DNA of 64,000 nt from Mycobacterium mantenii (GTDB lineage: Bacteria; Actinomycetota; Actinomycetes; Mycobacteriales; Mycobacteriaceae): positions 5,270,001-5,334,000 of the forward strand of contig NZ_AP022590.1 of assembly GCF_010731775.1 (NCBI RefSeq), written 5' to 3'. Below are positions 1 to 10,078 of this stretch, one piece after another (the first letter of the stretch is position 1; every line of letters begins with the position of its first letter). A program made the translations under genes and the position numbers. The notes beneath the pieces were generated by a model, which worked only from the letters and a program-made list of their open reading frames with translations, was not told the DNA's origin and did no database searches.

Positions 1-526
1 CACGCTGCCGCCGGGATTGGTGGAAGCCAGTAGGTTCGCCGAACCGCTGTTCACCCCCGCGACGAAAGCCGCGCTGGGGGATCACGACGAGAACGTCCCG
101 TTCGCGCGGGTGATCGAGATGGTCGGCGGGGTGCGCGCCAACCAGTTGCGCGACCGCACTTTGCAGATCTACATACAGGCCGCCGATCACGCACTCCGGA
201 AGGGAATCATCATCGCGGACACCAAGTTCGAGTTCGGTACCGACCGCGACGGCAACCTACTGCTCGCCGACGAAATCTTCACGCCGGATTCGTCGCGGTA
301 CTGGCCGGCCGACGAATATCAGGTTGGTGTGGTCCAGAACAGCTTCGACAAGCAGTTCGTCCGCAACTGGCTGACGGGTCCCGACTCCGGCTGGGACCGG
401 CATGGCTCGCAACCCCCGCCGCCGCTGCCGGAGCACATCATCGAGGCCACTCGTGACCGTTATATCGACGCCTACGAACGCATTTCCGGCTTGCGCTTCG
501 GCGACTGGATCGGTCCCAGCGCATGA
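1..526 (+). CDS. purC: SAICAR synthetase, C-terminal part
   Basis: This is the 3' part of phosphoribosylaminoimidazole-succinocarboxamide synthase, which joins aspartate to CAIR in de novo purine synthesis (cytosolic). The open frame enters from the left edge and keeps about 174 of the roughly 300 residues usual for the family. Visible landmarks are the LPPGLVEAS segment, the LFTPATKA segment and the DTKFEFG motif. The C-terminus [11 protein letters not shown] is typical of PurC. The stop overlaps the start of the next gene in an ATGA junction, so purC and the oligopeptidase gene are probably co-transcribed and translationally coupled. Confidence 0.95.
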   Translation, partial: TLPPGLVEASRFAEPLFTPATKAALGDHDENVPFARVIEMVGGVRANQLRDRTLQIYIQAADHALRKGIIIADTKFEFGTDRDGNLLLADEIFTPDSSRYWPADEYQVGVVQNSFDKQFVRNWLTGPDSGWDRHGSQPPPPLPEHIIEATRDRYIDAYERISGLRFGDWIGPSA

Positions 527-2670
527 CCGAAACGCACCTGAACGGGTCGGAACCCCCTGTCGCCAAGCGGGTGGAGAGCCGGCGTGTGTATCACGGCGAC
601 GTCTTCATCGATCCGTACGAGTGGCTGCGTGAAAAGGCCAACCCCGAGGTCATCGCCTACCTCGAGGCCGAGAACGCCTACGTCGATCAGATGACCGCCC
701 ACCTCGAGCCGCTGCGGCAGCAGATTTTCGACGAGATCAAGGCGCGCACCAAGGAGACGGATCTGTCGGTACCGACCCGGCAGGGCGAGTGGTGGTACTA
801 CGCGCGCACCTTCGAGGGCAAGCAATACCGCGTCCAGTGCCGTTGTCCGATAAGCGGCTCCGACGACTGGGATCCGCCCGCCTTGGACGAGAACACCGAG
901 ATCCCGGGCGAGCAGATTCTGCTCGATTCCAATGCCGAAGCCGAGGGGCACGAGTTCTTCTCCCTCGGTGCCGCAACGGTGAGCCTGAATGGAAACCTGC
1001 TCGCGTATTCGGTCGACATCGTCGGTGATGAGCGCTACACGTTGCGGTTCAAGGACTTACGCACCGGTGAGCTGTATCCCGACGAGATCGCCGATATCGG
1101 GGCAGGCGCGACCTGGGCCGCCGACAACCGCACCGTGTACTACCTGACCCTGGATGCCGCCCACCGTCCCGACAAAGTGTGGCGGTATCGGGTGGGCTCC
1201 GGTACGGAGCCCGCGCTGGTCTATCACGAAGCCGACGAAAAGTATTGGCTCGGTGTGGGGCTCACGCGCAGCGAGGCCTACGTTCTCATCGCCTCCGGAT
1301 CCTCGATCACCTCCGAGTATCGCTACGCCGACGCTGCCGATCCGCAGGCACCGTTCACCGTGGTGCTGCCGCGCCGCGAGGGCGTCGAGTATTCGGTCGA
1401 GCACGCGGTGATCGGCGGGCAGGACCGGTTTTTGATCCTGCACAACGATGGCGCGGTCAACTTCACCCTCGCCGAGGCGCCGGTCAGCGACCCGACGCAG
1501 CAGCGCACACTGATCCCGCACCGCGACGATGCGCGGCTGGACGCGGTGGACGCATTCGCCGGCCACCTCGTCGTCAGCCATCGGCGGGAGGCGCTGCCCC
1601 GGCTGCAGCTGTGGCCCATCAATGCTGACGGCACATATGGTGAGCCCGAAGAGATTTCGTTCGACTCCGAGCTGATGTCGGCCGGTCTGGCCGGTAACCC
1701 CAACTGGGATGCGCCCAAGCTGCGGATCAGGGCCGGATCCCTGATCGTTCCGGCGCGGGTCTACGACATCGACCTCGCCACCGGGGAACGCACCTTGCTG
1801 CGCGAGCAGCCCGTGCTCGGCGATTATCGGCCCGACGACTATGTGGAACGGCGCGACTGGGCGGTCGCCGATGACGGCGCCCGGATCCCGGTGTCCATCG
1901 TGCACCGAGCGGATATCGAATTCCCGGCGCCCGCACTGCTTTACGGCTACGGCGCCTACGAGTTGTGCACCGACCCGAGCTTTTCCATCGCCCGGTTGTC
2001 GCTGTTGGACCGCCGCATGGTGTTCGCGATCGCCCACGTCCGCGGCGGTGGCGAGATGGGCCGGCTGTGGTACGAGCACGGCAAGCTCCTGGAGAAGAAG
2101 AACACCTTCACCGACTTCGTCGCCGTCGCAAAACATTTGGTGGACTCGAAGGTCACCCGACCGCGTCAGCTGGTGGCACTGGGGGGCAGCGCCGGTGGCT
2201 TGCTGATGGGGGCGGTGGCCAACCTGGCGCCGGACCTGTTCGCCGGAATCCTCGCGCAGGTGCCGTTTGTCGACCCGCTGACCACCATTCTGGATCCCTC
2301 GTTGCCGCTGACCGTCACCGAGTGGGACGAGTGGGGAAACCCTCTGGCGGACAAGGACGTCTACTCCTACATGAAGTCCTATTCGCCATATGAGAATGTC
2401 GAGGCCAAGCGGTACCCGGCGATTTTGGCGATGACGTCCCTGAACGATACGAGGGTCTACTACGTGGAGCCGGCCAAGTGGGTTGCGGCACTGCGCCACG
2501 CCAACGTCGACGGCAGCCCGGTCCTGTTGAAGACCCAGATGAACGCCGGGCACGGCGGTGTCAGCGGCCGCTACAAGAGTTGGGAGGAAGCCGCCTTCCA
2601 GTACGCGTGGCTGTTAGCCGTCGCCGAGCCCGACCGCTATGGCGGCGCCCAGATGATGTCCGGCAGCTAG
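523..2670 (+). CDS. ptrB: Oligopeptidase B (protease II), S9A family
   Basis: A cytosolic serine oligopeptidase that cleaves short peptides after basic residues. The 715 residues match the full family length: an N-terminal beta-propeller (about 70-420) and a C-terminal alpha/beta-hydrolase domain. The triad is visible as Ser556 in GGSAGG, Asp642 in LNDTRV and His677 in NAGHGG. The start ATG overlaps the purC stop (ATGA). In M. tuberculosis H37Rv the corresponding locus is annotated as two genes, ptrBa and ptrBb; here it is one uninterrupted frame, so a single active enzyme is expected. Confidence 0.95.
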   Translation: MTETHLNGSEPPVAKRVESRRVYHGDVFIDPYEWLREKANPEVIAYLEAENAYVDQMTAHLEPLRQQIFDEIKARTKETDLSVPTRQGEWWYYARTFEGKQYRVQCRCPISGSDDWDPPALDENTEIPGEQILLDSNAEAEGHEFFSLGAATVSLNGNLLAYSVDIVGDERYTLRFKDLRTGELYPDEIADIGAGATWAADNRTVYYLTLDAAHRPDKVWRYRVGSGTEPALVYHEADEKYWLGVGLTRSEAYVLIASGSSITSEYRYADAADPQAPFTVVLPRREGVEYSVEHAVIGGQDRFLILHNDGAVNFTLAEAPVSDPTQQRTLIPHRDDARLDAVDAFAGHLVVSHRREALPRLQLWPINADGTYGEPEEISFDSELMSAGLAGNPNWDAPKLRIRAGSLIVPARVYDIDLATGERTLLREQPVLGDYRPDDYVERRDWAVADDGARIPVSIVHRADIEFPAPALLYGYGAYELCTDPSFSIARLSLLDRRMVFAIAHVRGGGEMGRLWYEHGKLLEKKNTFTDFVAVAKHLVDSKVTRPRQLVALGGSAGGLLMGAVANLAPDLFAGILAQVPFVDPLTTILDPSLPLTVTEWDEWGNPLADKDVYSYMKSYSPYENVEAKRYPAILAMTSLNDTRVYYVEPAKWVAALRHANVDGSPVLLKTQMNAGHGGVSGRYKSWEEAAFQYAWLLAVAEPDRYGGAQMMSGS

Positions 2671-2689
2671 CCACACGGCCGCGGTCAGG

Positions 2690-4303
2690 CTATTCGCCGG
2701 ACGGCAGGCTCGGCGGCTTCTTCGGCAAAAACGACGCCGGGATGATGGTGAACGCCACCAGCACGGCGGCTATCACGAACACCGTCGTATAGGCGTGCGC
2801 CAAGTGGTGAGACACGTGGCTGGCCAGATCGGGAGTCAACGGGTGCCCCGGGACGGCTGACGGATCGGCCGGCAGGCCCCGCTTGCCGGCGCCCGCGCGC
2901 ACCCCGCTTACTTCGTTCGCCGCCATCAGGGTCTCGTTGCGATTGAACTGATTGGTCAGGATCACCGCCATGAGCGCGGCCCCGATGGACCCGCCCACCT
3001 GTTGGTTCACGCTGAGCAGCGTCGTTCCGCGAGCGACCTGATGCGGCGCCAGCGCCTGCATGACCGCCGCGGACAGCGGTGTGGTGGTCAGCCCGATGCC
3101 CAGGCCCACGATCGCGAGCCCCGTCACCAGGACCGGTGAGTAGGCGGCCCGCGTGGCGACTCCGTAGGTGAAGACCCCCAGGCCCACCGTCATGAGCGGC
3201 AGCCCGATCAGCACGATGTTGCCGGGACCGCGTTTGTCCATGACGGCCCCGCCGAGGGGCATGGTCAGGACCGCGCCGATCCCGATCGGCAGCATGTGCA
3301 GGCCGGACTGCATCGGCGTCTCGTGGCCGGCGATCTGAAAGAAACTCGGCACCAGCAGCCCGATGCCGACCGAGGCGGCCCCGAACACCAGCAGCGTCAC
3401 ATTGACGTGGGTGACCACCGGATTCCGGAACAGCCGCAGGTCGATCAGGGGGTGGTCGGTGCGATACCAGGCATGCAGGATGAATGCAGCGATCAAGGCC
3501 AGTCCGACCAGGGCCGGGCCCAGCACGTAACGGTCGGCGATCGTGTGCCGGCCCGGGATCGAACACACCCCACACAAGAAGATCGCCACGCCGGGCGACA
3601 GCAGCAGGGCGCCGGTGATGTCGAGGGCCTCCGATGGGGCCGAGCGATCCTTGGGGAACATGATCGCCGCGAGCGCGAAGGCCGTCAGCCCGATCGGCAG
3701 GTTGATCAGGAAGATCCACTTCCAGCCGTAGGCGCCGATCAGCCAGCCGCCCAGGATGGGCCCACCGATGGGGCCGAAGAGAATCGGGATTCCGCCCACC
3801 GCCATCAGGCGGCCGACCCGCTTGGGTCCGGCCTCGCGCGTCAGGATGACAAAACTGAGCGGCAACAGCATGCCGCCGCCGATGCCCTGGATTACCCGAA
3901 ACAGGATCAGCAGCAATATATTCGGCGCTACCGCACAGAGCAACGATCCCAACGTGAACACCAGGACCGAACCCATGAACAGGCGTTTGGTGCCGAACCG
4001 ATCCGCCGCCCACCCGGTAATCGGGATGACGGTCGCGAACGCGAGCATGTAGCCGGCGATCGTCCACGAGACGATGGCCTGGGTGGCCCCGAATTGCGCG
4101 ATGAAGGTGCGCTGCGCGACGGCGACGACCGTGCTGTCCAGCACCGCCATGATGCAGGCCAGCCCGCACACTCCGGCGATCCGGAACAGCGCGGCGTCAA
4201 GCTTGTCGGGGTACTCGTCGGAGCGCAGGGACGGTCCCGGAGTGGTGGGCAACGGGACGGTGAGAGCTGCGGAACGGGTCTTCTGCATGGCGCCGCTGAG
4301 CAT
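2690..4303 (-). CDS. emrB: EmrB/QacA-type MFS multidrug exporter (copy 1)
   Basis: A 537-residue drug:H+ antiporter of the DHA2 group with 14 predicted membrane helices. The cytoplasmic motif A reads GWAADRFGTKR, and the antiporter motif C is GPIGGPILGGW. It matches Rv0783c by position. The next gene upstream on the same strand is a close paralogue with the same MLSxAM start, so the two arose by tandem duplication. The start could also be the internal ATG five codons later. The substrate cannot be told from sequence. It is convergent with ptrB, with only a 19-bp gap. Confidence 0.9.
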   Translation of the reverse strand: MLSGAMQKTRSAALTVPLPTTPGPSLRSDEYPDKLDAALFRIAGVCGLACIMAVLDSTVVAVAQRTFIAQFGATQAIVSWTIAGYMLAFATVIPITGWAADRFGTKRLFMGSVLVFTLGSLLCAVAPNILLLILFRVIQGIGGGMLLPLSFVILTREAGPKRVGRLMAVGGIPILFGPIGGPILGGWLIGAYGWKWIFLINLPIGLTAFALAAIMFPKDRSAPSEALDITGALLLSPGVAIFLCGVCSIPGRHTIADRYVLGPALVGLALIAAFILHAWYRTDHPLIDLRLFRNPVVTHVNVTLLVFGAASVGIGLLVPSFFQIAGHETPMQSGLHMLPIGIGAVLTMPLGGAVMDKRGPGNIVLIGLPLMTVGLGVFTYGVATRAAYSPVLVTGLAIVGLGIGLTTTPLSAAVMQALAPHQVARGTTLLSVNQQVGGSIGAALMAVILTNQFNRNETLMAANEVSGVRAGAGKRGLPADPSAVPGHPLTPDLASHVSHHLAHAYTTVFVIAAVLVAFTIIPASFLPKKPPSLPSGE

Positions 4304-4446
4304 ATCCGCAGGATTGCCCCGGCTGAAGGGTTTTTACTCGTATTCGAGTATTCGCACGCATGTAATTCAGTACTGCGCAGATTGCGTCTCGGACCGACGT
4401 TAAATCGGCAAACGGGCAGGTCGCGCGCCTATCGGGACGATTTATG

Positions 4447-6066
4447 TTATTCGCCGGCCGTTTCGCTTGCCGGCCTTTTCGGCAGAAACGACGCCGGAAT
4501 CACGGTGCACACCACCAGCACGACGGCAATCACGAAGACCGCGGCATAGGCGTGGGAAAGATCGTGCACCAGATTGCTGGAATATCCGGGAGCAAGTGAC
4601 TGCAGGGGGATCGCGGACGGGTTCACCGGCACGCCGTCGATCGCCGCCTTCTGATGCAGGGCGGCGAGCTTGTTTGCTGCACCGATGTTCGGGCTCCGGT
4701 TGAACTGGTTGGTCAGAATCATCGACATCAGCGCGGTTCCCATCGAGCCGCCCACCTGGTGGCTGACGCTCATCAGGGTCGTTCCCCGGGCGATCTGATG
4801 GGGCGCCAGCGCCTGCACCGATGCGACCGACAGCGGCATCATGGTGCAGCCCATGCCCAGGCCCATGATCGCCAGCCCGACCAGCAGCGTGGGCAGGTAG
4901 TTGGCCTGGGTGGCCACCCCGAAGGCGAAGGCGCTCAGGCCGGCGGTGATCAGCGCGATCCCGACCAGCACGATCTTGCCCGGGCCCTGCCTATCTACCA
5001 GCGGTCCGGTCAGCCGCATGGTCAGCATGGCGCCCAGTCCCTGAGGGATCATGTGCACGCCCGCCTGCATCGGCGTTTGGTGCAGCACCTGCTGGAAGTA
5101 GCTCGGGAGCAGCAGGCCGGCGCCGAAAAATGCGCCGGCGAAGACGAGCATCGTCACGTTGGCGTGGGTGAGCACGGGATTGCGGAACAGGCGCAGGTCG
5201 ATCAGGGGGTGATCGGCCCGGTGCCATGCGTGCGCGACGAAGCCCGCGATCAACGCCAGCCCGATCACCGCCGGTAGCACCACGTGGCGGTCGGCGACGG
5301 TGCCGCGGCCCGGGATGGACGACACCGCGAACAGGAACGTTGCCAGGCCCGGCGAGAGCAGCAGCACGCCGACGGCGTCGAAGGTTTCCGACCGGGCCGG
5401 GTGATCCCGGGTGAACACGATGGCGGCCAGCGCGATGGTCAGAAATCCGATCGGCACGTTGATCAGAAAGATCCACCGCCAGCTCGAGGCGTCGATCAGC
5501 CAGCCGCCCAGGATCGGCCCGCCGATCGGGGCGAGCAGCATCGGTATGCTCAGGATCGACATCAGGCGCCCGAGCCGTCTCGGGCCCGCTTCGCGGGTCA
5601 GGATCATGAATCCCAATGGCAGCAGCATGCCGCCACCGATTCCCTGTACCACGCGAAAACCGATGAGCTGCACGATGTTTGATGCGATCGCGCACAGCAG
5701 CGAGCCAAGCATGAACGCCACCACCGAACCCATGAAGAGCCGTTTGGTGCCGAACCGGTCGGCCGCCCACCCGGTTATCGGGATCACGGTCGCCAGGGCG
5801 AGCGTGTAGCCGGTCATCGTCCAGGCCACGACAGCCTGCGAGGACGCGAACTGATCGATGAAGGTGCGTTGCGCGACGCTGACCACCGTGACATCCAGGA
5901 TCGCCATCACCGTGGCCAAGATGCACACGCCGGAGATCCGCAACAGCGGGGCATCGAGTTTGTCGGGATATTCCCGTTCTTCGACGGCCGGCTGCCCGGG
6001 GCGGGCGTGGGGCAGCGGCGTTTTGGCCGCTGCGTACGAGGCCTCATCCATGGCGTTGCTTAGCAT
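4447..6066 (-). CDS. EmrB/QacA-type MFS multidrug exporter (copy 2)
   Basis: A second DHA2-family exporter, 539 residues from the chosen ATG, aligning along its whole length with the downstream copy (shared EYPDKLDA segment, GWAADRFGTKR motif A, GPIGGPILGGW motif C). The frame stays open upstream to 6588, but the ATG at 6066 reproduces the MLSxAM N-terminus of the paralogue, and the extra upstream sequence is arginine-rich and unlike coding sequence. A 143-bp gap separates the copies, so each could have its own promoter. Substrate unknown. Confidence 0.88.
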   Translation of the reverse strand: MLSNAMDEASYAAAKTPLPHARPGQPAVEEREYPDKLDAPLLRISGVCILATVMAILDVTVVSVAQRTFIDQFASSQAVVAWTMTGYTLALATVIPITGWAADRFGTKRLFMGSVVAFMLGSLLCAIASNIVQLIGFRVVQGIGGGMLLPLGFMILTREAGPRRLGRLMSILSIPMLLAPIGGPILGGWLIDASSWRWIFLINVPIGFLTIALAAIVFTRDHPARSETFDAVGVLLLSPGLATFLFAVSSIPGRGTVADRHVVLPAVIGLALIAGFVAHAWHRADHPLIDLRLFRNPVLTHANVTMLVFAGAFFGAGLLLPSYFQQVLHQTPMQAGVHMIPQGLGAMLTMRLTGPLVDRQGPGKIVLVGIALITAGLSAFAFGVATQANYLPTLLVGLAIMGLGMGCTMMPLSVASVQALAPHQIARGTTLMSVSHQVGGSMGTALMSMILTNQFNRSPNIGAANKLAALHQKAAIDGVPVNPSAIPLQSLAPGYSSNLVHDLSHAYAAVFVIAVVLVVCTVIPASFLPKRPASETAGE

Positions 6067-6221
6067 ATCGAACAGATCACAGCCGCTGACGCCCGCGGCG
6101 GTCGTGATCTGCGCTGCTGTCGCTGCGGCCAAAGTAACCAGCCCTCTTGGGCGAACGCATATACGCCTGCTGTCTGCGTGTCCTTCACCATTCCGACACT
6201 TGGGATCGGCAAACTGCTGGT

Positions 6222-6926
6222 GTGTCTGGAAAATTGATCGTCTCGGTCTCGGGGATTGGGGAACGCACCCTGCCCGACGTCGAGGCGTTCTGCGCGCACA
6301 TGGATGCCCGCAACGTACCGGTGTCGTTGCTCGTGGCTCCCCGCCTGTCCGGTGACTACCGGCTCGACCACGACCCGCAAACCGTCGACTGGCTGACCAC
6401 CCGTCGCGCCGGCGGCGACGCCATCGTGCTGCACGGCTACGACGACGCGGCCACCAAGAAGCGCCGTGGCGAATTCGCGATCCTGCGGGCACACGAGGCC
6501 AATTTGCGATTGATGGCCGCCGACCGGGTGCTCGAGCACCTCGGGCTGCGTACCCGGCTGTTCGCCGCGCCCGGCTGGGTGGTGTCACCCGGCGTTGTCA
6601 AAGCATTGCCGGACAACGGATTCCGCCTGCTCGCCGACCTGCACGGGATCACCGACCTGGTGCGCCACAGCACCGTCCGCGCACGCGTCCTCGGCATCGG
6701 CGAAGGCTTCCTCACCGAGCCGTGGTGGTGCCGGATGGTGGTGCTGTCCGCCGAGCGGATCGCCCGTCGCGGCGGTGTCGTGCGGGTCGCGGTCGCGGCG
6801 CGCCACCTCCGGAAACCCGGGCCGCTGCAGGCCATGGTGGACGCGGTTGACCTTGCATTGATGCACGACTGCGCGCCCACCGTGTATCGCTGGGACCGCG
6901 CTAAGGCAGTGCTCGACGCCGCCTGA
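6222..6926 (+). CDS. DUF2334 polysaccharide deacetylase-like protein
   Basis: A protein of 234 residues, the orthologue by position of Rv0784. It has the fold signature of DUF2334 deacetylase-like proteins: an N-terminal SVSGI strand, the conserved segment SLLVAPRLSG, the IVLHGYDD motif and the FAAPGWV segment. The GTG at 6222 is chosen because the homologous region begins at SGKLIVSVSGI; an ATG at 6147 would add a low-complexity leader. The catalytic activity of this family in mycobacteria is not established, so a carbohydrate deacetylase role is only suggested by fold. Confidence 0.75.
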   Translation: MSGKLIVSVSGIGERTLPDVEAFCAHMDARNVPVSLLVAPRLSGDYRLDHDPQTVDWLTTRRAGGDAIVLHGYDDAATKKRRGEFAILRAHEANLRLMAADRVLEHLGLRTRLFAAPGWVVSPGVVKALPDNGFRLLADLHGITDLVRHSTVRARVLGIGEGFLTEPWWCRMVVLSAERIARRGGVVRVAVAARHLRKPGPLQAMVDAVDLALMHDCAPTVYRWDRAKAVLDAA

Positions 6927-6960
6927 CGAAGCGACTGCCTGACCTGCTGGTCGCGGGCAC

Positions 6961-6966
6961 TACCCT
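6961..6966 (+). promoter_or_regulatory. Candidate -10 box for a leaderless flavoprotein mRNA
   Basis: TACCCT lies eight bases before the ATG at 6975. This is the spacing expected when transcription starts at the first base of the codon, a common arrangement in mycobacteria. No Shine-Dalgarno sequence is visible, which agrees with a leaderless transcript. No convincing -35 box is seen. Confidence 0.4.
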
Positions 6967-6974
6967 GGTCCGGC

Positions 6975-8642
6975 ATGAGCGATTCTTCGGTTGCGGGGTT
7001 CGACACTGATGCCATCGTCGTCGGAGCGGGGCTGGCCGGCCTGGTGGCCGCCTGCGAACTGGTGGATCGCGGCTTGCGGGTGCTCGTCGTCGACCAGGAG
7101 AACAGCGCCAATCTGGGCGGGCAGGCCTTCTGGTCCTTCGGTGGTCTGTTCTTCGTCGACAGCCCCGAGCAGCGCCGGCTGGGTATCCGCGACAGCCACG
7201 AGCTGGCATTGCAGGACTGGCTCGGTACGGCGGCGTTCGACCGCCCCGAGGACTACTGGCCACGCCAATGGGCGCACGCCTACGTGGATTTCGCGGCGGG
7301 GGAGAAACGCAGCTGGCTGCGTTCACGGGGGCTCAAGCTTTTCCCGCTGGTGGGCTGGGCCGAGCGCGGCGGGTACGACGCACTGGGACATGGCAATTCG
7401 GTTCCCCGCTTCCACATCACCTGGGGCACCGGGCCGGCGCTGGTGGAGATATTCGCCCGTCAGCTGCGGGACCGCTCGACGGTGCGCTTTGCCCATCGCC
7501 ATCAGGTCGACGAGTTGATCGTCGAGGGCGAGGCCGTGACCGGTGTCCGCGGCACGGTGCTGGAGCACTCGGCCACGGCGCGGGGAGTCGCGTCTTCGCG
7601 AAAATCGATAGGGCAGTTCGAATTTCGTGCCAGTGCGGTGATCGTGACGAGCGGTGGCATCGGCGCCAACCACGAGCTGGTACGCAAGAATTGGCCGAAG
7701 CGCATGGGTCGCGTCCCCGAGCAACTGCTGAGCGGGGTGCCGGCCCATGTCGACGGCCGGATGATCGCCATCTCGCAGCAGGCGGGCGCGCGGGTGATCA
7801 ACCCCGACCGGATGTGGCACTACACCGAGGGCATCACCAACTACGACCCGATCTGGCCGCTGCACGGGATCCGCATCATTCCGGGCCCGTCTTCGCTGTG
7901 GCTGGATGCGGGCGGCAAGCGCTTGCCGGTACCGCTCTATCCCGGTTTCGACACACTGGGCACCTTGGAATACATCACCAAATCGGGATCCGACTACACC
8001 TGGTTTGTGTTGAACGCCAAGATCATTGAGAAGGAATTCGCGCTCTCCGGGCAGGAGCAGAATCCCGACCTGACCGGACAGAGCGTTCGCGAGCTGCTGC
8101 GCAACCGGGCGCGTTCCGGGCCGCCGGCGCCGGTGCAGGCGTTCGTCGACCGAGGCGTGGACTTCGTCAGCGCAAACTCGTTGCGCGACTTGGTGACCGC
8201 GATGAACAAGCTGCCCGACGTGCAGCCGCTGGACTACGCCACGGTGGAGGCCGAGGTCACCGCCCGGGATCGGGAGGTCGCCAACAAGTTCAGCAAGGAC
8301 GGTCAGATCACCGCGATCCACGCCGCCCGCAATTATCTGGGCGACCGGCTCGGCCGGGTGGTGGCGCCGCACCGGCTGACCGATCCGAAGGCGGGACCGA
8401 TGATCGCGGTCAAGCTGCACATCCTGACCAGAAAAACATTGGGCGGCATCGAAACCGACCTTGCCTCCCGGGTGCTGAAGGCGGACGGCACGGCGCTCAC
8501 CGGTCTGTACGCCGCGGGCGAGGTCGCCGGGTTCGGTGGCGGCGGCGTGCACGGCTACCGCGCCCTGGAGGGCACGTTTTTGGGCGGCTGCATCTTCTCG
8601 GGCCGCGCCGCCGGCCGCGGCGCCGCCGACGACATCACCTAG
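6975..8642 (+). CDS. FAD-binding dehydrogenase (fumarate reductase/KSTD-like)
   Basis: A 555-residue flavoprotein matching Rv0785. The N-terminal Rossmann dinucleotide motif is VVGAGLAGLVAA (GxGxxG at about 17-22). The C-terminal flavin-contacting segment LYAAGEVAGFGGGG is typical of the succinate dehydrogenase/fumarate reductase/3-ketosteroid dehydrogenase superfamily. It is annotated in mycobacteria as an FAD-binding dehydrogenase of unknown substrate; a steroid- or enoate-type substrate is plausible but unproven. The ATG sits directly downstream of a -10-like element, suggesting a leaderless mRNA. Confidence 0.85.
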   Translation: MSDSSVAGFDTDAIVVGAGLAGLVAACELVDRGLRVLVVDQENSANLGGQAFWSFGGLFFVDSPEQRRLGIRDSHELALQDWLGTAAFDRPEDYWPRQWAHAYVDFAAGEKRSWLRSRGLKLFPLVGWAERGGYDALGHGNSVPRFHITWGTGPALVEIFARQLRDRSTVRFAHRHQVDELIVEGEAVTGVRGTVLEHSATARGVASSRKSIGQFEFRASAVIVTSGGIGANHELVRKNWPKRMGRVPEQLLSGVPAHVDGRMIAISQQAGARVINPDRMWHYTEGITNYDPIWPLHGIRIIPGPSSLWLDAGGKRLPVPLYPGFDTLGTLEYITKSGSDYTWFVLNAKIIEKEFALSGQEQNPDLTGQSVRELLRNRARSGPPAPVQAFVDRGVDFVSANSLRDLVTAMNKLPDVQPLDYATVEAEVTARDREVANKFSKDGQITAIHAARNYLGDRLGRVVAPHRLTDPKAGPMIAVKLHILTRKTLGGIETDLASRVLKADGTALTGLYAAGEVAGFGGGGVHGYRALEGTFLGGCIFSGRAAGRGAADDIT

Positions 8643-8666
8643 CCGGGTGCGGGGCGAACCCGACCG

Positions 8667-9305
8667 CTAGAACGTGACGGCGTCTTCTTCGGGTAGCACC
8701 TGGAAGTCGGTGGTGGTCATCTCGGTGAGCCGTCCGTAGTAGATGCCCCGCGCATCCGGGGCGATGATCCCCTGGTGGATCGGAACGGCACGCGCCGGTG
8801 CCACCGCACGCAGGTAATCGACGGCTTCGGACACCTTCATCCACGGTGCGGCCGCCGGCGTGGCCAACACGTCCACCGGCTCGTCGGGCACGTACAGCGC
8901 GTCGCCGGGATGCATCAATCGCGCACGATGGTCGGCATCGCCCACCAAAAACGAAATGTTCTCTATCACAGGGATTTCCGGGTGAATGACCGCATGTTTG
9001 CCGCCGACGGCGCGAACCGTCAGCTCGCCGATCTGCAGTTCGTCGCCGACGTGGACCTCGCGGCAGGGCGCGCCCAATTGCGCGGCGGTCTGTGGGTCGG
9101 CATAAAGCGCCGCGTCCGGGTTACCCTCGAGCAATGCGGGCAGCCGTTTGGCGTCGACATGGTCGGGATGCTGATGGGTGATCAGGATGGCGGTTAGGCC
9201 GGTGATTCCCTCGAAGCCGTGCGCGAAGGTACCGGGGTCAAAGAGCACGCGGGTGTGGTCGAACTCGGCAAGTAGGCACGAATGGCCGAAATGCGTCAGT
9301 TGCAT
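8667..9305 (-). CDS. Metallo-beta-lactamase-fold hydrolase
   Basis: A protein of 212 residues with the MBL-fold metal-binding motif HQHPDH at 44-49, plus conserved LFDPGTF and GGKHAVIHP segments. It resembles the UlaG-like/UPF0173 group and corresponds to Rv0786c. The start at 9305 (MQLTHFGHS) gives the normal N-terminus, where the first histidines of the fold appear; an upstream extension of the frame is not protein-like. It is convergent with the flavoprotein gene and divergent from the secreted protein gene, with start codons only 18 bp apart, so the two share a very compact promoter. Confidence 0.85.
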   Translation of the reverse strand: MQLTHFGHSCLLAEFDHTRVLFDPGTFAHGFEGITGLTAILITHQHPDHVDAKRLPALLEGNPDAALYADPQTAAQLGAPCREVHVGDELQIGELTVRAVGGKHAVIHPEIPVIENISFLVGDADHRARLMHPGDALYVPDEPVDVLATPAAAPWMKVSEAVDYLRAVAPARAVPIHQGIIAPDARGIYYGRLTEMTTTDFQVLPEEDAVTF

Positions 9306-9323
9306 ATCTACGATTGTGCCTTG

Positions 9324-10016
9324 ATGGACAAGCTGCCGATGCGCGTGATCGTGGCCACGTTCCTGGTCGCCGGCAGTTTCGCAGTTGCTCTGATCGTCGT
9401 CATTCCTGCGCACGGGGACCCGGAGACTTGCCCTGGGGTGTGTGACCGCATCCCGAATACCGCGTGGATCGATCAGCATGCCGTGCCGCTGGACACGGTG
9501 TATCACTGGCCCGCGCTCGCCGCCCAGGCCGTGCAGACGACCGGTTCGGCGCCCGGGCCGCACTTCCGGTTCGAGGAGCTGTGCGCCGCGCCGGCGCTAC
9601 CCCAGGACCCTCGCGACTCGGCGGTCGCGGCTCGCTCGACGGTTCAGCATCCGGACGGGCAATGGCAGCTGCAGGCCCAGGTCCTGCACTGGCGCGGGGA
9701 TACGGCCCACGGCGGCGCGATCGCGGCCACCGCGTTCGGCAACGCCGTCGCCGCGTTGCGGGCCTGCCAGCAGCGCGCACCGCAGGAATCACCGTCGCTG
9801 ACCAGCGACGAAGCGAATCGGATGGCCGCCGTGATCAGCGGCCCGGTGGTGATGCACACCTACCTGTTCGCCCACCCGGCCAGCAGCACGATCAGCGAGG
9901 TCACGCTGTGGTCGACGGCGCCGCCGCAGGTGGCGTGGCCGGCGATGGCGGACGATCCCGTGCTCAACGCCATGAGCGCACCCCTGTGCGAGGCCTACAT
10001 TGCGTCGTGCCCGTAA
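9324..10016 (+). CDS. Secreted conserved mycobacterial protein (Rv0787-like)
   Basis: About 230 residues. The N-terminus has a short basic start, a hydrophobic stretch (VIVATFLVAGSFAVALIVV) and a likely signal peptidase site after AHG, so the mature protein is probably exported. It contains several cysteines (CPGVC near the mature N-terminus, CAAPAL, ACQQR, and a C-terminal CEAYIASC) that could form disulfides. No enzyme motif is recognised. The start may instead be the ATG at 9339. It lies just ahead of purS, as Rv0787 does in M. tuberculosis. Confidence 0.7.
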   Translation: MDKLPMRVIVATFLVAGSFAVALIVVIPAHGDPETCPGVCDRIPNTAWIDQHAVPLDTVYHWPALAAQAVQTTGSAPGPHFRFEELCAAPALPQDPRDSAVAARSTVQHPDGQWQLQAQVLHWRGDTAHGGAIAATAFGNAVAALRACQQRAPQESPSLTSDEANRMAAVISGPVVMHTYLFAHPASSTISEVTLWSTAPPQVAWPAMADDPVLNAMSAPLCEAYIASCP

Positions 10017-10078
10017 CCCCTGGCTGGGCGTTCGCCGGTAGAGTTGGCGCCGAAACCGCCAACTGAGGAGGAGCGCCG

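Noticed and set aside
1057..2553. A 498-codon minus-strand frame over ptrB
   Set aside because: Antisense shadow of a gene whose catalytic triad is complete.
3296..4549. A 417-codon plus-strand frame over the EmrB genes
   Set aside because: It is the complement of the exporter coding sequence, rich in Arg, Gln and His, with no motif.
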